DNA from: Mansonella perstans
Lineage: Eukaryota; Nematoda; Chromadorea; Rhabditida; Onchocercidae
Assembly (NCBI GenBank): GCA_037074765.1
Contig: JBAMDO010000570.1
Span: forward strand, 434,001-498,000
Length of the DNA stretch: 64,000 bases
Reading direction: 5' to 3'
Shown here: positions 37,201-51,100 of the stretch, in pieces
How positions within the stretch are numbered: position 1 is the stretch's first letter
Layout: every line of letters starts with the position of its first letter
Notes under the pieces: model-generated
Told to the model about the DNA's origin: nothing
The model's input: the letters and a program-made list of their open reading frames with translations, nothing else
The model's database searches: none
Translations under genes and position numbers: made by a program

Positions 37201-37725
37201 AGCAGTCCGAGATTTTAATTACTTAACTATCTCAATCTCTTACCAACGAGGACTTTCGCAGCTGGATTGTCAACGCCAATAGCTTTCAAAATGGTGGCTC
37301 CATCATTGGTTACTTGCAGTTGTTGTGAATCACCTTCACCGCACAATAAAATTTTGTCCTTAAACAAATTAATGTTGGAAGTCAGAGATCGATGTAAGTA
37401 TTTAAAAAAAAAACTCTTCAAAGAATTTTTTGAAACTTCGAATCCTAAGCACTTAATATTTTCAAAGGCGTGACGGCTCATTTAATCAAGAAAGCTTTGC
37501 AAGGAGCTCTGTATGCATTTATACAACTATCCAAATCGCCAAAGATGACCTTTCAAAAAATTCTCCAGAAAGAATCGAAAAGAACAAAAAATTTACCATT
37601 CCTTTAGGTCCTAACGTAGATTTCACCAAATCACCAATTGCGATTGCACCAACAAATGACGATAAACGTGCTCCTTCACCTCGTTCTTCCTGAGCATTTT
37701 GTTTTAATATCTGTACTGGAAGCAT
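34246..37725 (-). CDS. cct-2: T-complex protein 1 subunit beta (chaperonin CCT2)
   Basis: Eleven exons, right to left: 37597-37725, 37244-37358, 36637-37023, 36273-36367, 35916-36005, 35672-35819, 35475-35594, 35164-35342, 34891-35044, 34472-34575, 34246-34314; 1590 nt, 529 residues, the expected CCT subunit length. The start [17 protein letters not shown] and the chaperonin ATP motifs are all present: [33 protein letters not shown] and, near the C-terminus, [10 protein letters not shown]. The end [12 protein letters not shown] fits the beta subunit. It forms part of the hetero-octameric TRiC ring that folds actin and tubulin in the cytosol. An AG lies 2 bases before the ATG (minus-strand TTGTTGTAG), so the transcript is probably trans-spliced there. 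It is head to head with ASCC3. Confidence 0.97.
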
Positions 37726-38705
37726 TGCTACAACAAACTTTATCCTGAAATATCCTTTGGAAAAAAATGAAAATATGAAAAACAAGAAAAACTCGAATAA
37801 TCACCAAACTATGAGTTATTCCTGAGTTAAAGAAAACAACTTCGCAAACATACATACTTTCAATGGACATTTCAATGGACTAATGGACAGCAGAACAGAT
37901 ATAGTAAGCCATAGTACTTTCAATGGTGCAACTCTCAGTGGTAAGCCCTGTTCCCAAAGTCACGATAGCCTGTTTATGGTAAGTCACGATAGCCTGTTTC
38001 TTGGCAAGTCACGACAGCCTGTTTCTTGGCAAGTCACGACAGCCTGTTACTTGGCAAGTCACGACAGCCTGTTTCTTGGCAAGTCACGATAGCCTGCTTC
38101 TTGGCAAGCCATGATAGCCTGTTTCTTGGCAAGTCACGATAGCCTGCTTCTTGGCAAGTCATGATAGCCTGTTTCTTGGCAAGTCATGATAGCCTGTTTC
38201 TTGGCAAGTCATGATAGCCTGTTTCTTGGCAAGTGACGATAGCCTGTTTCTTGGCAAGTCACGACAGCCTGTTTCTTGGCAAGTCACGATAGCCTGCTTC
38301 TTGGCAAGTCACGATAGCCTGTTTCTTGGCAAGTCACGATAGCCTGCTTCTTGGCAAGTCATGATAGCCTGTTTCTTGGCAAGTCATGATAGCCTGTTTC
38401 TTGGCAAGTCACGATAGCCTGTTTCTTGGCAAGTCACGATAGCCTGCTTCTTGGCAAGTCACGATAGCCTGTTTCTTGGCAAGTCATGATAGCCTGTTTC
38501 TTGGCCCTGTATCACTCTGCTTCTACTGCAGCCCTATTGTCTAATCCAAGATGTCCTAGGTTTCATGTAAGTTCATATCATATTTGAACTTTATCACATC
38601 AATCTAAATTCCCAATATTCCAACAACCTCCCAAAATCTGTAAAGGAAAAGAGAATTAAGGTTAGATTGAACAAACGAGTTGAAAGTCTAATTTTTTTCA
38701 TTGTA
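37726..38705. other. Shared upstream region of cct-2 and ASCC3
   Basis: About half of this head-to-head intergenic region is a minisatellite. The remainder should hold both promoters. A duplicated phrase CATTTCAATGGAC is present near 37857-37880. Confidence 0.5.
37957..38505. repeat. 25-bp minisatellite, about 22 units
   Basis: The unit contains CACGATAGCCTGTTTCTTGG followed by CAAGT. Recurrent variants are ACGAC for ACGAT, ATGAT for ACGAT and CTGCTTC for CTGTTTC, and they recur in blocks, suggesting higher-order duplication. Flanks begin GTAAGCCCTG and end TTGGCCCTG. Confidence 0.95.
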
Positions 38706-39065
38706 GCCACAATCACATCAGTCGAAGTTTTCCAGCGAGATTATAATATTTCTAACCCAAAGCTTATAGCTGATTTACTGAAAACTTCTGCGGTAACGAT
38801 GTGCAACATTGATATTGTATCACCAGGAGGTATCTCAATGCAAAGCGGATTTCTCTTGCTTTTCAAAATGTTGGGGTACAATTGTTTGGAGGGTTGTAAA
38901 GATGGCAAAAAGTAAATATGTGGCTATTTCGGGATCTTACGATTATTCAGGCTGTATAGGCATTTAGGCATTTTATTTGTGCAGTGCCATTTAGGACAAC
39001 ATTATGGAAGATTATGGACGATACGAGCTTTGAGTGTTAGTGTCCTCCTCAGCTATAATATGAAA
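38706..39065 (+). CDS. Probable N-terminal exons of ASCC3
   Basis: After an acceptor at 38703-38705 the frame reads NPKLIADLLKTSAV, then GGISMQSGFLLLFKMLGYN, and runs to a GTAAAT donor near 38910. This resembles the stretch in the N-terminus of ASCC3 proteins where a Glu-Ser-Gly-Ala segment precedes a hydrophobic FLF run. A second possible piece follows an acceptor near 38968 (FICAVPFRTTLWKIMDD). I could not trace a gap-free join from here to the exon at 39151, where the open frame begins with a Met just after a stop. Confidence 0.4.
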
Positions 39066-39150
39066 TGCTGACTACTTGTAGTTTAGTGCAAAAATGGATT
39101 TTAGTAAAGTTATAAAATAATTATAGAAAGACGAAAGACTGAAATAAAAT

Positions 39151-42100
39151 ATGAAAGAATCATTCGAAAAGTATGATGCAATTACAATAAATCCTCCTAC
39201 GATGGAGCCTGGTCCACGGTTAGTTAATTAATGTTCGTTGAAGAAATCGAAATAGAAAACACTGCTGTTGTTGTTGCGCAGCAGTATTAACCATATTAAA
39301 TGTTAGTATGAAGTCTGCTGAAATTTGTGATACAGAGAAGATTGTTAAGCAAGTCAAACGTTTTAGAGACGAAAGTTATGACCTCATAATCTTTTCAAGT
39401 TATCGACGTGTAATTAAGTGGAAGAAAGAATTTACTCAAAATTTTTATCCCTTTTTATAAATTTTACAGGGTTTGAAAAAATAAAAAAAAATGTAAGATT
39501 TGAAAAAATATATAGCCATTATCATAGGATGACACGACACATCTACTGGAGAAAACGATTCATCGAGCAAGTAAATCATTCCTGCACTGCTAATAATACT
39601 ATAGCAACTCCTACTGCCATCACCAATGAGGAGCCATCATCATCAAAGGTTTCTGATTAGCAGAATAATTTTTTCCAATTATTCTTCAAGTTTTATGTTT
39701 GTTTATATTTTTACAAAATATTAAACAGTCGTTTCTCTTAAGTCTTTCACATACCAGATATCGACGTATGCCTACTTTGATTTCTACACCGGGTTTCATT
39801 GGTGTATTTCTAGCTGAATTATGAGAGAAAATGTATAAAAATACAAAATCTACAGGAGATAACGACAAGCGATAATATTATAGCAACAATCAGTAGGATT
39901 TATGACCATCCGGAATCAATCATAAAGCATTTATTCGATTTGCTGCGTTCTCCAAATGAAAATGACGATTTGCAAGACGAGGTAAATTAGAAGTTATGGG
40001 AAGAAGGCATTTTCATATTATAAGGTATATGGTACATTGATTTCAAGAAATGTTAATAAATTGAAGGTTGGCTTGAAAAGACTGTACGGGCTTGGCTATC
40101 ATTTCTTTTAATGTAAAATTTTAGTTTTAGCATGACTTGATTTTTTACGTTTAAAAATTAATCAATACATTTATAAGGACTGGATATAGTTGCAAGGCAA
40201 AAAAATGGTGTTTTTTTCCACAGATTTCTCATTTCAATGACAGACTTCTTCTTTTTTAGCTTATCGATTTACTTGGATTTGAACAGTTCGATTTAGTTAG
40301 TAAGATCCTGTCATCGAGGCAAAAACTGTTAGATTGTTATAACTCGGTTCGTCAAGATATTGCGGAAATTACGAAAGTGGAAAAATTATTGGTACGATAT
40401 TAATACAGTAAAATTTTAAATCGGATCTAATCAACATAAGAAAATTGATTTAGGAATGAATTTCTTTCATTTTTCCTCTTTCTTTTTATATCCACTTCAC
40501 TTATGTTTCATTTAAAATCTTGCATCTTTACAAAAGTTGTCTGCTGGTTTGTTTCTTGACCAGCCAATAAAAATAACCTAATGATCATGAAAATTCCATT
40601 TAAATTTTCCAAAAAGGCTCCATAGTTCACATCTGTTTCAGCAATCACAAAAGCATCGAGAACAGCCGTCATACTGTCAGCAGATAATAGTTCAGTCCGA
40701 TGTTGATGTAAATATACGCAAGATAACAAGACGAGAACAGAAGCGTGCTGCTAAACAACTAAGTAAAATTACGCAAATTTTAAGCGAAGATGAAAAGCTT
40801 GAATTGGAAAAAGCTCAGAACGACATGTTGGAGAGGTCTGTTCATTAAGAGAAACCATTTAAACAGAAATTTGATGTTATTATTGCAGAAATTAAATTTT
40901 ACTGTAATATCAGGTTTCATGACGTGGCGGTGGAACGGTGGTTAGAAACATCGCATGAAAATAAGAGTGTTCCATGTGAACGTTTTCCATATGTATACGA
41001 TTCATTGACTGAATCCGAACATATTTTTATGACTGTCGGCGGGTCGAAGGTTCTGTTTGTGGATAATTTCTTATGATATGTAATTACACCCAGATATTAT
41101 CGGCATTTTTTTATTCACTGATATCTTTATATATAATGTAGTGAGAAATAAACAATGAATAAAAAAGTATGGCAGGTCTTTTTTTGTCAATATAATTCCT
41201 TTTTGAGCTTCAGCTTCAAATTATTTGGGTCCGGAAACTTTATATTTGAAATATTAGTATTAGTTTAATCTTAAATTTACTAATTACATAGTATTAAATA
41301 ATTTAAGATTAAACAAATTTGATTGTATATGTCTTAAGCATTGTTTACCAGTTGGCTCTTATCGTTCAATCCACGACACTTATGAAGAAATTCATGTTCC
41401 TGCGGTGGATAGATCTCAGATCACAGCTGTGCAGCAGATAAATGTCGACGATTTTGATGAGGTCGAAGATATTCTTTCATTCATTGAAAATAAGATTTTT
41501 ATTAGAATCCCTTCAAATAGTTTTAGTTTCTTTAGTCTATTAAAAAATTTTTCACAAAAATTTCTCACAATACATGCATAAAAAATGTATGTATTGTGAG
41601 AAATTTATTTCAGATACTATATCTTATAAAATGTAATGTGCTGTTTCTGTGTTTTCAGTTAGGAAAAAAATGTTTCGACGGATTCGAAAAGCTTAATGTT
41701 ATTCAGTCATTGGTATTTACACAAGCTTACAAATCACAAGAAAATTTGCTGATTTGCGCTCCGACGGGTGCAGGTATGATATTATTTATTTGGATATGAA
41801 AATTAGTTTGGTAGAAATGGACTATTGATTTATTGTGCAGGATTTCTTATTAGAAATGACGAGCTTTTTAAATTTCAACTTTCATTTACTGCCAGTTTTT
41901 GAGTTAAAATGTTAATTGAAGATCTATGCAGAAAGATTAAATTCTTATAAGTCAGTAAGGTTTTAATATCTTAGATGTTTGCACATATATACTTTTATGT
42001 TTTAAAAATTTAGGCAAAACAAATATTGCGTTGTTGACAATTTTGAACACGATACATGGCCATATGTATAATGGTGTAATTTGCAAAAATGATTTCAAAG

Positions 42101-45100
42101 TTTGATTTTGCTAATTGATAAAGTAACTCTAATTAGTGATAATATGCTTAAAAATAATCCAAATTTTCGTTGCAGTCTCATTTTAATCATTTTATGAAGT
42201 TCATTATTCCTTGAAATGTTTCAAATTATATGATGAACTATCACAGATTATTTACATTGCACCAATGAAAGCATTGGCAACTGAAATGACGGTGAATTTT
42301 GCTAAGCGACTAGCTCCATTAAATTTATGTGTACGTGAATTGACGGGTGACACAATACTTTCAAAGAAAGAAATAGCTGAAACACAGGTACAGAGGCATT
42401 TCTATTTAATTTGTGGGAATAACATTAAATAATGTTTTAAAAAAAAAGCTTATATTTTGGAGGTTGTTGGAAGGATTGATATCTTTTTTATGTGCTAAAA
42501 TAGAGGCTCGCTGGTATTGCATATCGGATATAATAGATATAATAGAGAATTTATAAATTGAACAAAATTTAAAAATAGCTAAGTTATTAGACCCCATTAA
42601 CATGCTTCCAATAAACTGAAGAGCTTCTCAATCCATTTTTTATAGGTTTGACCATATAATATTAGGAATTCCGTGTCAAAGGCATACACTCATAGCATTA
42701 TTAGTGATTATGTTAGAGTTGTCAATTAATTCATGACATGATAGGAATTTATATGCTAAATGTTTTTCTAAAGATGCTTGTTGTGACTCCCGAGAAATGG
42801 GATGTTGTAACGAGGAAAGCTGTCGATTTACCGCTCACGAAACTGGTGCGCTTATTGATTATCGACGAAATCCATTTATTACATGATGAGCGAGGGCCAG
42901 TAATTGAAACCATTGTTGCAAGAACACTTCGACAGGTTCGCAGTTGCATTAATTGTCTTGTTTTCCATTTTCTTGGTTTTAAAAATATGTAACTGTTATA
43001 GGGAAAATTTTAAGAAAATTTAAATGATACAACTAGAAGAACTATAGATGTAAAATGATAACCCAAAATTACTGGGTCAGTTTCGTGCTGTTTCTGATAA
43101 AATTTACATTATATTTAATTAATTGCACTAGTGCTCCAGTTCCTGATCTATTTTGATTTTCTCTGTGGAATTGTCGGTAGTTACACAGGCTGCGCATAAA
43201 TATAATATACTGTTGGAATTATTTCTCTGTAGTTAATTTGTACTTCAGCTTACCGACTATGTGCTATTGATTTCAGGTCGAAATGAGTCAGCAAGGCGTT
43301 CGAATTGTTGGACTTTCTGCCACGTTACCCAATTATATCGATGTTGCGAGGTTTTTGCGTGTAAATCCTTACAAAGGAATGTTTTTTTTCGACGGTCGTT
43401 TCCGACCAGTTCCACTTTCACAAACGTAATTTATATAACTTCAATTTTTTTTTTTCATTATGTAACGTTTTTTCTAAACCACAATTAGGACTAGAGAACC
43501 GAAATGCGAAAAACGAAACTTAAAAATATTGTTGTAAGATGCATTAAATTATGTAAAATCTTATGATAAGTATGCATTAAATTACACAACTTTTAATCTT
43601 TTATATTCTTGATTACTGGTGCATTTGGTTGTTGTATTTTTTAGTTTTATTGGCGTTCGTAACCCACGAAGTACAGGGTCAAATTTGATGCATGAAATGG
43701 ATGAAATATGTTATGATAAAGTGCATCAGTTTGTGAGGAAAGGACATCAAGTTCTTGTTTTTGTAACTGCGCGGAATGCTACCACAAAATTAGCTTTAAC
43801 TTTTCGAGATGAAGCTGCCAGAAAGGTTTCTTTTATATGTGTTTCATATTTCTTTCCTCTATACTTTAGAGCATTAATACTGAGTATAATCAATTACAGA
43901 ATTTTTCTCAAGCCGTATTTCTACGTCCCACTAGTAGTTGATGGTTAATGTCTTCATAGACTCCAATAAAACTAATGTTTTTTTTTCAATTTCTTCAGGG
44001 AGAATTGGATCATTTTTTGCCAGCAAGTGCTGGTTCCCCGCAATACAGTAACGCAATGAAATTGGTGATTAATTTGAAAAAAGTTTTTTTTTCTTCAGGT
44101 TTTAAAAGTTATCTGCTGACAGTTAAATGGACATTAGAATTAACAAATATTGTTTGCGGAATAAGCAATGGTGACATACAGTTTCAGGGATAAGCCTTTA
44201 AATGTCTGTGAACCTACATCTTGTTGGCATTAAAAGAATTCAAAGAAAGTATAGCTAATGGCAATGAATTGGGGCAAATTTTAGCTTGGGTAATCCAAGA
44301 ACAGCATAAAGAAAAAAAGTATTTTCAGGTGCAGAATTGTCGGAATGTTATATTGGCGGACTTGTTTCGTTTTGGCTTTGGTGTTCACCATGCTGGCTTT
44401 GCGCGCCGCCAGCGTTTGATGACTGAAAAGTTTTTCGCTAATGGACATATTACCGTGCTTTTCTGTACTTCAACTCTTGCATGGGGTATTAATTTGCCAG
44501 CACATGCTGTTGTTATCCGGGTAATTTGATTTGTTCGTGATATTCATTATTTTGAATGATTAGAAACTTTATCTAAAACCGCAAATTGCATTCTAAAGAA
44601 CTAAATCGAACAAAGATTTTAATTTAGTTCTTCATGCGGAAAATGTTAGCATAAAAATTTTAAATTTCACAAGATTTTAGCAAACGTCAAATTTCATAAA
44701 TTTTTTAGGGCACCGAAATCTTTGATGTTCAGAAAGGCGCTTTCGTCGACATGGGTGTTCTTGACGTGCAACAAATTTTTGGTCGAGCCGGTCGTCCACA
44801 GTATGAGAGTTCAGGTAAATAAGGTCGTCTCTTTACGAAGCTCCACAAGCGATACTACAGCGCTAATGAGATGTAATCGTGCATCGTCCCTAGTAAGCCT
44901 GTCTTGATTTTAGACCCACTCTGAAATGTTGCATGAGCTTAGTATCGGTTGTTATTAAAATATTTAACGAAAGGCGCATTTTTTAAGAAGTTTAAATAGA
45001 ATTAGCCATTATTCTCTTTGATCTGCATGAACCAGACTTTCAATCACTAAACCAATAATTGCACAATTACATTATAAATTACTTATTTGCAGCTCATTTG

Positions 45101-48100
45101 GCATACAATTTAATGGAATCTGATAACGCTATAAATTGCCACTGCTGTTAGGTTTTATATTTCCATTTACTTATTAACAAAACAAATTACAGGACATGGC
45201 ATAATCATAACATGGAAAAAGAGTATGCCGCAATACTTGAATATGCTGCTTCGCCAAGCACCTATTGAAAGCCAGTTTATATCGCGGATTTGTGATAATT
45301 TGAATGCCGAAATCTCATTAGGTTCATTTTTCTTTTTTTGTTTTTTGTTGATATCCGAGATGTTAATACAGCAAGATGCAATGACAGTTTTTATAGATGC
45401 TTTTCAAGCTTTCTAATTTACTGTCGTTTTTATTGTTACTGCTCATATTTATCTAATTGGCATTGATTGAATTTACTTCGAAGATAACTTTCTAATAAAC
45501 TGCTACTAATAGGTTTTCTTTTCCTATTTGTATTTTATTGTAACTACAGCTTCTGTCGTACCTTTGAGTTGAAATTACAATTGAGTATGGAACTAAGTGT
45601 CATTTTAGGAACGGTGTCAAGTATTTCTGAAGCAGTTGAGTGGGTGAAGTATACATATTTTTTCATCCGAGCGAAACTTAATCCTCTTGCATACGGAATA
45701 CCTCGGGGGCAGCTAGAGCGTGACCCAGATTTATATGAATATTTGACCGCAATGATGATAGAAGCAGCTGAGAAACTGGATGGGAATCAAATGATTAGAT
45801 TTGATAGGATGTAAGTTCCAATTCTGTCTTTTTTTTAGTTCACTTGTGACTGATATAATGATGGAGAATATGAAATACTAAGATTGTTTTTCTAGTACTC
45901 GAGTGGAAAAATTTTAACATTCTGAAATGTTGTACTGTAAAAATATTGTAAAATTTAGTATGAAATATTGTATAAACAATCTTCAGAAACGGTTACCTAG
46001 CATCAACAGATCTTGGACGAATAGCTTCAAATTATTACATAAGATATGAAACGGTTAAAATATTTATGTATGGAGTTGGAGAGCTGAAATTGGACGCATT
46101 CATGAGTGACGATATGATCTTGTCGTTAATCGCATCAGCTACAGAATTCGGTCAAATTAAGGCTAGTTAAATTTTTTAATTTCTTACTGTGACATCATTG
46201 TTTGTAACCTGCTCACAGTTGATAGTTAATTCACTTATTTGACTAAACTTTTCGTGGTCAAAAACTCTTTTTGTAAGTGTCACAGTATAGGAAATGTACT
46301 GAAACTTTCAATATAACTGAAGCTTTTTTGCAAAGATTTTTTTGTAATCAGAATAGGAATATACACGTGCATTGTTGAGAAACTATATTTCAATATCTTA
46401 TATAGACTCATTTTATTTATTTTTATTTTTGATCTAATTGTTCTTTCGATTAAGGTGCGGGAAGAGGAAATGGTGGAATTGGAAAAACTTATGCAAACTT
46501 CCTGTTATTTGCGTTTGAAAAGAGGTGCATTAGCAACTGTACCTGGAAAAATAAATTGCTTGATCCAGGTAGATAATAAAGCAAATTATTTCTTACCAGA
46601 AATATCGAATTATAAAGTTGTTGATTGTCGCGATTTTTTTAGGCTCATATTTCACGAGCATTCATTCGAAGTTATTCATTGGTTTCGGAATTAATGTTTG
46701 TTGAACAAAACTGCGGTCGATTGTGTCGTGCGATGTTTGAAATAACACTGAGGAAAGGATGGGCTCAAGCAGCTAATGCAACGCTGGCCATAGGAAAATG
46801 TTTTGATAAGCAGGTCTGGCCATTTCAGACACCATTGAGGTAAAAAATCTGCTTTATGATCCATGCTGTTCCATCTATCATTTTTTGCTTTAGTTTGGAA
46901 GATCTATTAGTCTTCTGCATCACATTTTTTCTAATATGAAAGAAGGAATTAACTCTGTTCTTGATAATGAAGTAACTGGTAATTCAATTTTATAATTAAA
47001 TCTTACATTTTTTTCGTAGGCAGTTGGGTGAGTTTATTCGAGCAGACTGGATTCCAAAAATTGAACGGAGGAAGCTTTCTCATTATCAACTCTTTGAAAT
47101 GAGTGCAAAAGAACTTGGTAAAAAAGTTGGATTCCCATTTTTTTTCTCTTTATTTCAATGATATTGTTTGCTTAAATGAAAAATTAAAAGTTGTATCAAA
47201 TCATCGACCTCTTTATGAAAAATGAATGAAAAATTTTTTATCTTAGATGCTTTTATTTAGGAACAATGCTAAGTTGTGACGGGCAAAAGATGTATGAAGC
47301 AGTACGCATGTTGCCGGTAGTGAATTTGGAAGCCTCAGTCAAACCTATTACAAAGTTTGTAATATCTCTCATTGATTAGCCAGATAATTTTTGCAAATTT
47401 TGGAAGGAAAAAATTTAATCACCAACTTTTTGATCAAATTTCATCAGATTGGTTTGCATCAATTCTCTTTTCAAGTTTTATTTGAAGTGTTTTCACTGTA
47501 CCTTTTTTCTCAGTTTCTGGAAATTTCTTTACTTTTTGTTTTTTTTTCTACTTGAGAAAAGCTCCTCATTAAATAGGGAAAAAACTGTCTTTTTGTAGTT
47601 TTAAAGAATTTTCTTATGAGTAGTGAAACGAATACTGATAAAATAAAGAGAATTTCAGAGTCTTTAAGTCTTGTAAAGTTTCTTTGCTAATATGCATCAA
47701 AAAAAGAAACATTCAGAGGAATCTGAAAAAAAATAACTGAGTAAAAATACTTACATAAGACTTGCAGCACGATCATCCAAGTGACGGTGATTTTAACACC
47801 AGACTTCATTTGGCGTGAAAGTTTTCTTGGTTCGGGTGTTCAAGTTTTCTGGGTTTTTATTGAAGATATCAATGAAAACTTGATCATTCATCATGATCAG
47901 ATCGTGTTTAATAGGAAGAAGGCTTGTTTTTATTCTCTTTTCGATTCTTAACCAATTTCAAGTTATTATTTACTATAACTACCAAAGTTGTTATGTTACT
48001 GTTCTAGCATTTATTTTCGATATTTAATTTTTTTTTTGTATGTTATTTTACATAATATGTGATATCCTTTCCTTGATATAGACGATTTTTTTTTATAGGT

Positions 48101-51100
48101 TCGTAACAGTGAGTCACAAAATCTCATTTTCACGGTACCAATAAGGGATCAGCAGTTAACCCATAACTATCAGGTGCGTGTTGCAAATGATCGATATGTG
48201 GTTGATGATAGTGTTGTTCCTATTTCAATGCATAATTGTGTTTTACCATCTTCACATCGCCCGCATACGGGTATGAATTTTCCTTTTTTGTAAGATTGTT
48301 TACACATTTAAATTTTCATTTATTTCAAATTTCTTGCTTACAGCTTTTTTTTTTTTTTTTATAGCAGCTGAAATATGCCACTATCGTTTATAATTTCGTT
48401 ATAAATTATACACGTTTATAATTTCATCGTTATGCATATATTTTTTTATCGTAATGAACACATTTTATTAAATCAGTTTTTATGAATTAAAAATACATGT
48501 TTTTAAAGATCTGCTAGATTTGGATCCGTTACCATTAACGGCTTTGAAAAATGAGACATTCCAGTCGATTTACCACTTCGGATTTTTTAATCCAGTGCAG
48601 ACACAGGTTATTTTCCTGTCTTTTTTTACAATCTTTTTTTTTGTTCTTATTTTCTTGAAATTTTTAACGGGACAGTTTATAAACTTATTTTATTGTAGGT
48701 TTTCCATTGTTTATACAATACAGATCGAAATGCTTTAATAGGCGCACCAACTGGTTCTGGTAAAACTCTTTGTGCTGAACTGGCTATGTATCGTATTTTT
48801 CGCGAATATCCGACTAAAAAGGTTTGGTTCATTAAGGAACTTGTGTTTTTGAAGGTGTCACTTTTGTGAATAGCATGTGAAACTGAGTAAAATATTTGAG
48901 ATTATTAGTTAGATATGTTTTTCCCGAGAGATAAAGGTTGCTGTTTGCAGTGTGTTTACATTGCGCCGCTAAAAGCTTTAGTGCGCGAACGCGTTTCGGA
49001 CTGGGATGGAAAATTTCGAAGGATGAATATTAGGTCCATGTTTCTTAATTCATTTGTCACTTTTTATTTTCGCGAGATTATTTACCATTCTTTTATATTA
49101 AAATTAATTTTTATCGTTTGCTCTGGCTTTTTATTTGCTATTTTCGGGCAGTATACAGGTTGCTTTTACGTCTTATAAACATGGATCTTGCAATCCTAAA
49201 TTTCGTTATTTGTAAAGTATTTTGTTTAGCGTCAATTTTTTTTAGTGTAGTTGAACTTACCGGTGATCATTCACCAGATATTCGCAGCTTGAGTTCGGCT
49301 AAAATTGTGATTACAACGCCGGAAAAATGGGATGGCATAACACGTAGCTGGGGAATTCGTCAGTATGTCAAGGATGTGGCGCTTGTAGTAGTCGATGAAA
49401 TTCATCTCCTAGGTGTCGAAAGAGGCGCTGTATTGGAAGCAATTATAACAAGGTAAACGGGATAACGATCTTTGTCTTTTACGGATGGTCCACCTATGGT
49501 TAATCCTAAATATTTCCTTCATTTTTTTCCTATGAAATAAAATGTCTGAACTTTGAGGATATTGATTGTTGAGAATGCCCTAAACATACATCTCAAATGT
49601 TAAAAATTTAAAATTAGTTCAGAAATTTCTTTCAGATTAAAGATGATGGCTGCAAAACAAAAATCGAACAGTCCTGTTCGTGTAGTTGGCCTTTCTACTG
49701 CTCTCGCTAATGCAGGTGATGTAGCAGAATGGCTAGATGTTGCGGATGTAAGTTGATAAAGTTTCATTCTTTTTGCTTCGTCTTAGTTTTAGAGATAGCC
49801 CAATTAGTTCAAAGCATAGTAAGTACTGCATGCCTTCATTTGCGAATGAGTAGTTTAGGCTGAACTTTTCAATTTTCGACCAAACGTGCGACCCGTACCT
49901 ATTGAGGTGCATATTTCTGGTTTCTCAGGTCAACACTATTGTCCGCGAATGGCTCTGATGAATCGACCGGCTTTCAAAGGTGGTTCTTTGTAATTTTGAA
50001 ATGATCAGTCTTCTTTATAGTCCGTTATAACTTCTTATAGATAATCATATGAAAAATTTTAGCCTTCACTTAATTTTTGCTGTTATATAACTGCAATCGT
50101 ACCTTACCTTGCTCATTAAACTTCTTTAGCTATCAAAAGTTATTCTCCTTGTAAACCAGCTCTCATATTTGTTGCATCACGACGTCAGACACGATTAACT
50201 GCAATGGCATTTGTTTCGCAACTCGTTACAGATGATGACCCACGACAGTGGCTTCACATGGATATGGAAGAGGTATGTGAAATTTTCATTCATTTCTTAA
50301 AAATTTAACTTGTGATTCCATCTCATATTTCTTTGTTGTAGTAAAACTTTGTCAGCTACATCTTGCAGTGCAGAATAAGGATCAAGTCTTTTGGGAACAA
50401 TATATCTATTCCTGTACTGTAAATTACACGTTACTGGAAACTTCCAGCACATTTTTGGAAACTAATTTTGATGATATTGTTTATTGTATGACGAACAAAT
50501 ATTTTTGAAAAAGCATATATTCTTAATTTTGAGGGGTTTTTCGCATCCAACCATTGCGCAAAACATTACCTTTTAAAAATTTTGAATTTCCGAATTACCA
50601 TTAATAATTTGAATATCTTAACACATGATTTCATTATAGCTTGAGCAATTGATTGCAACACTAAAAGATGAAAATTTAAAGTTAACGTTACCGTTTGGCA
50701 TAGGAATGCATCATGCTGGTTTACAGCAACATGAAAGGAACATTGTTGAACAGGTATTTTGCACCTGATTTTTCATTATGATTTGTTTGCATTGGTTTTT
50801 AGACTTAGTTTTAGCAATTCTCTTTTCAATAATATCTGGAGACATAAAGTAAAAAAGAGTGAAAAACCAAAGAGTGCTCCCATGCTCACATTTTCATGCA
50901 ACAGATTTGCGTTATGAAGATGATCTATCGAACAGTTTACATTTAAAATCATAGACGTGTTAACTTTGGTTTAGCAAGAGTCCATTGCGGAAAAAAGTAA
51001 TTCTTCATGACAATACAGTCTTTTGTTACTTCATGTTAGTGGAACTTTGAAGGAGAAGAAAATAAAGTTTGTTTCTTTTATGATTTGTTTCAACGTTGAA

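Noticed and set aside
37957..38505. CRISPR-like array
   Set aside because: Units are contiguous 25-bp tandem copies with no unique spacers, and the genome is eukaryotic; it is a minisatellite.
44221..44328. Extension of an ASCC3 exon upstream of 44329
   Set aside because: The frame is open, but alignment shows SNAMKL joins directly to VQNCRN and a TTTTCAG acceptor sits exactly at the junction.
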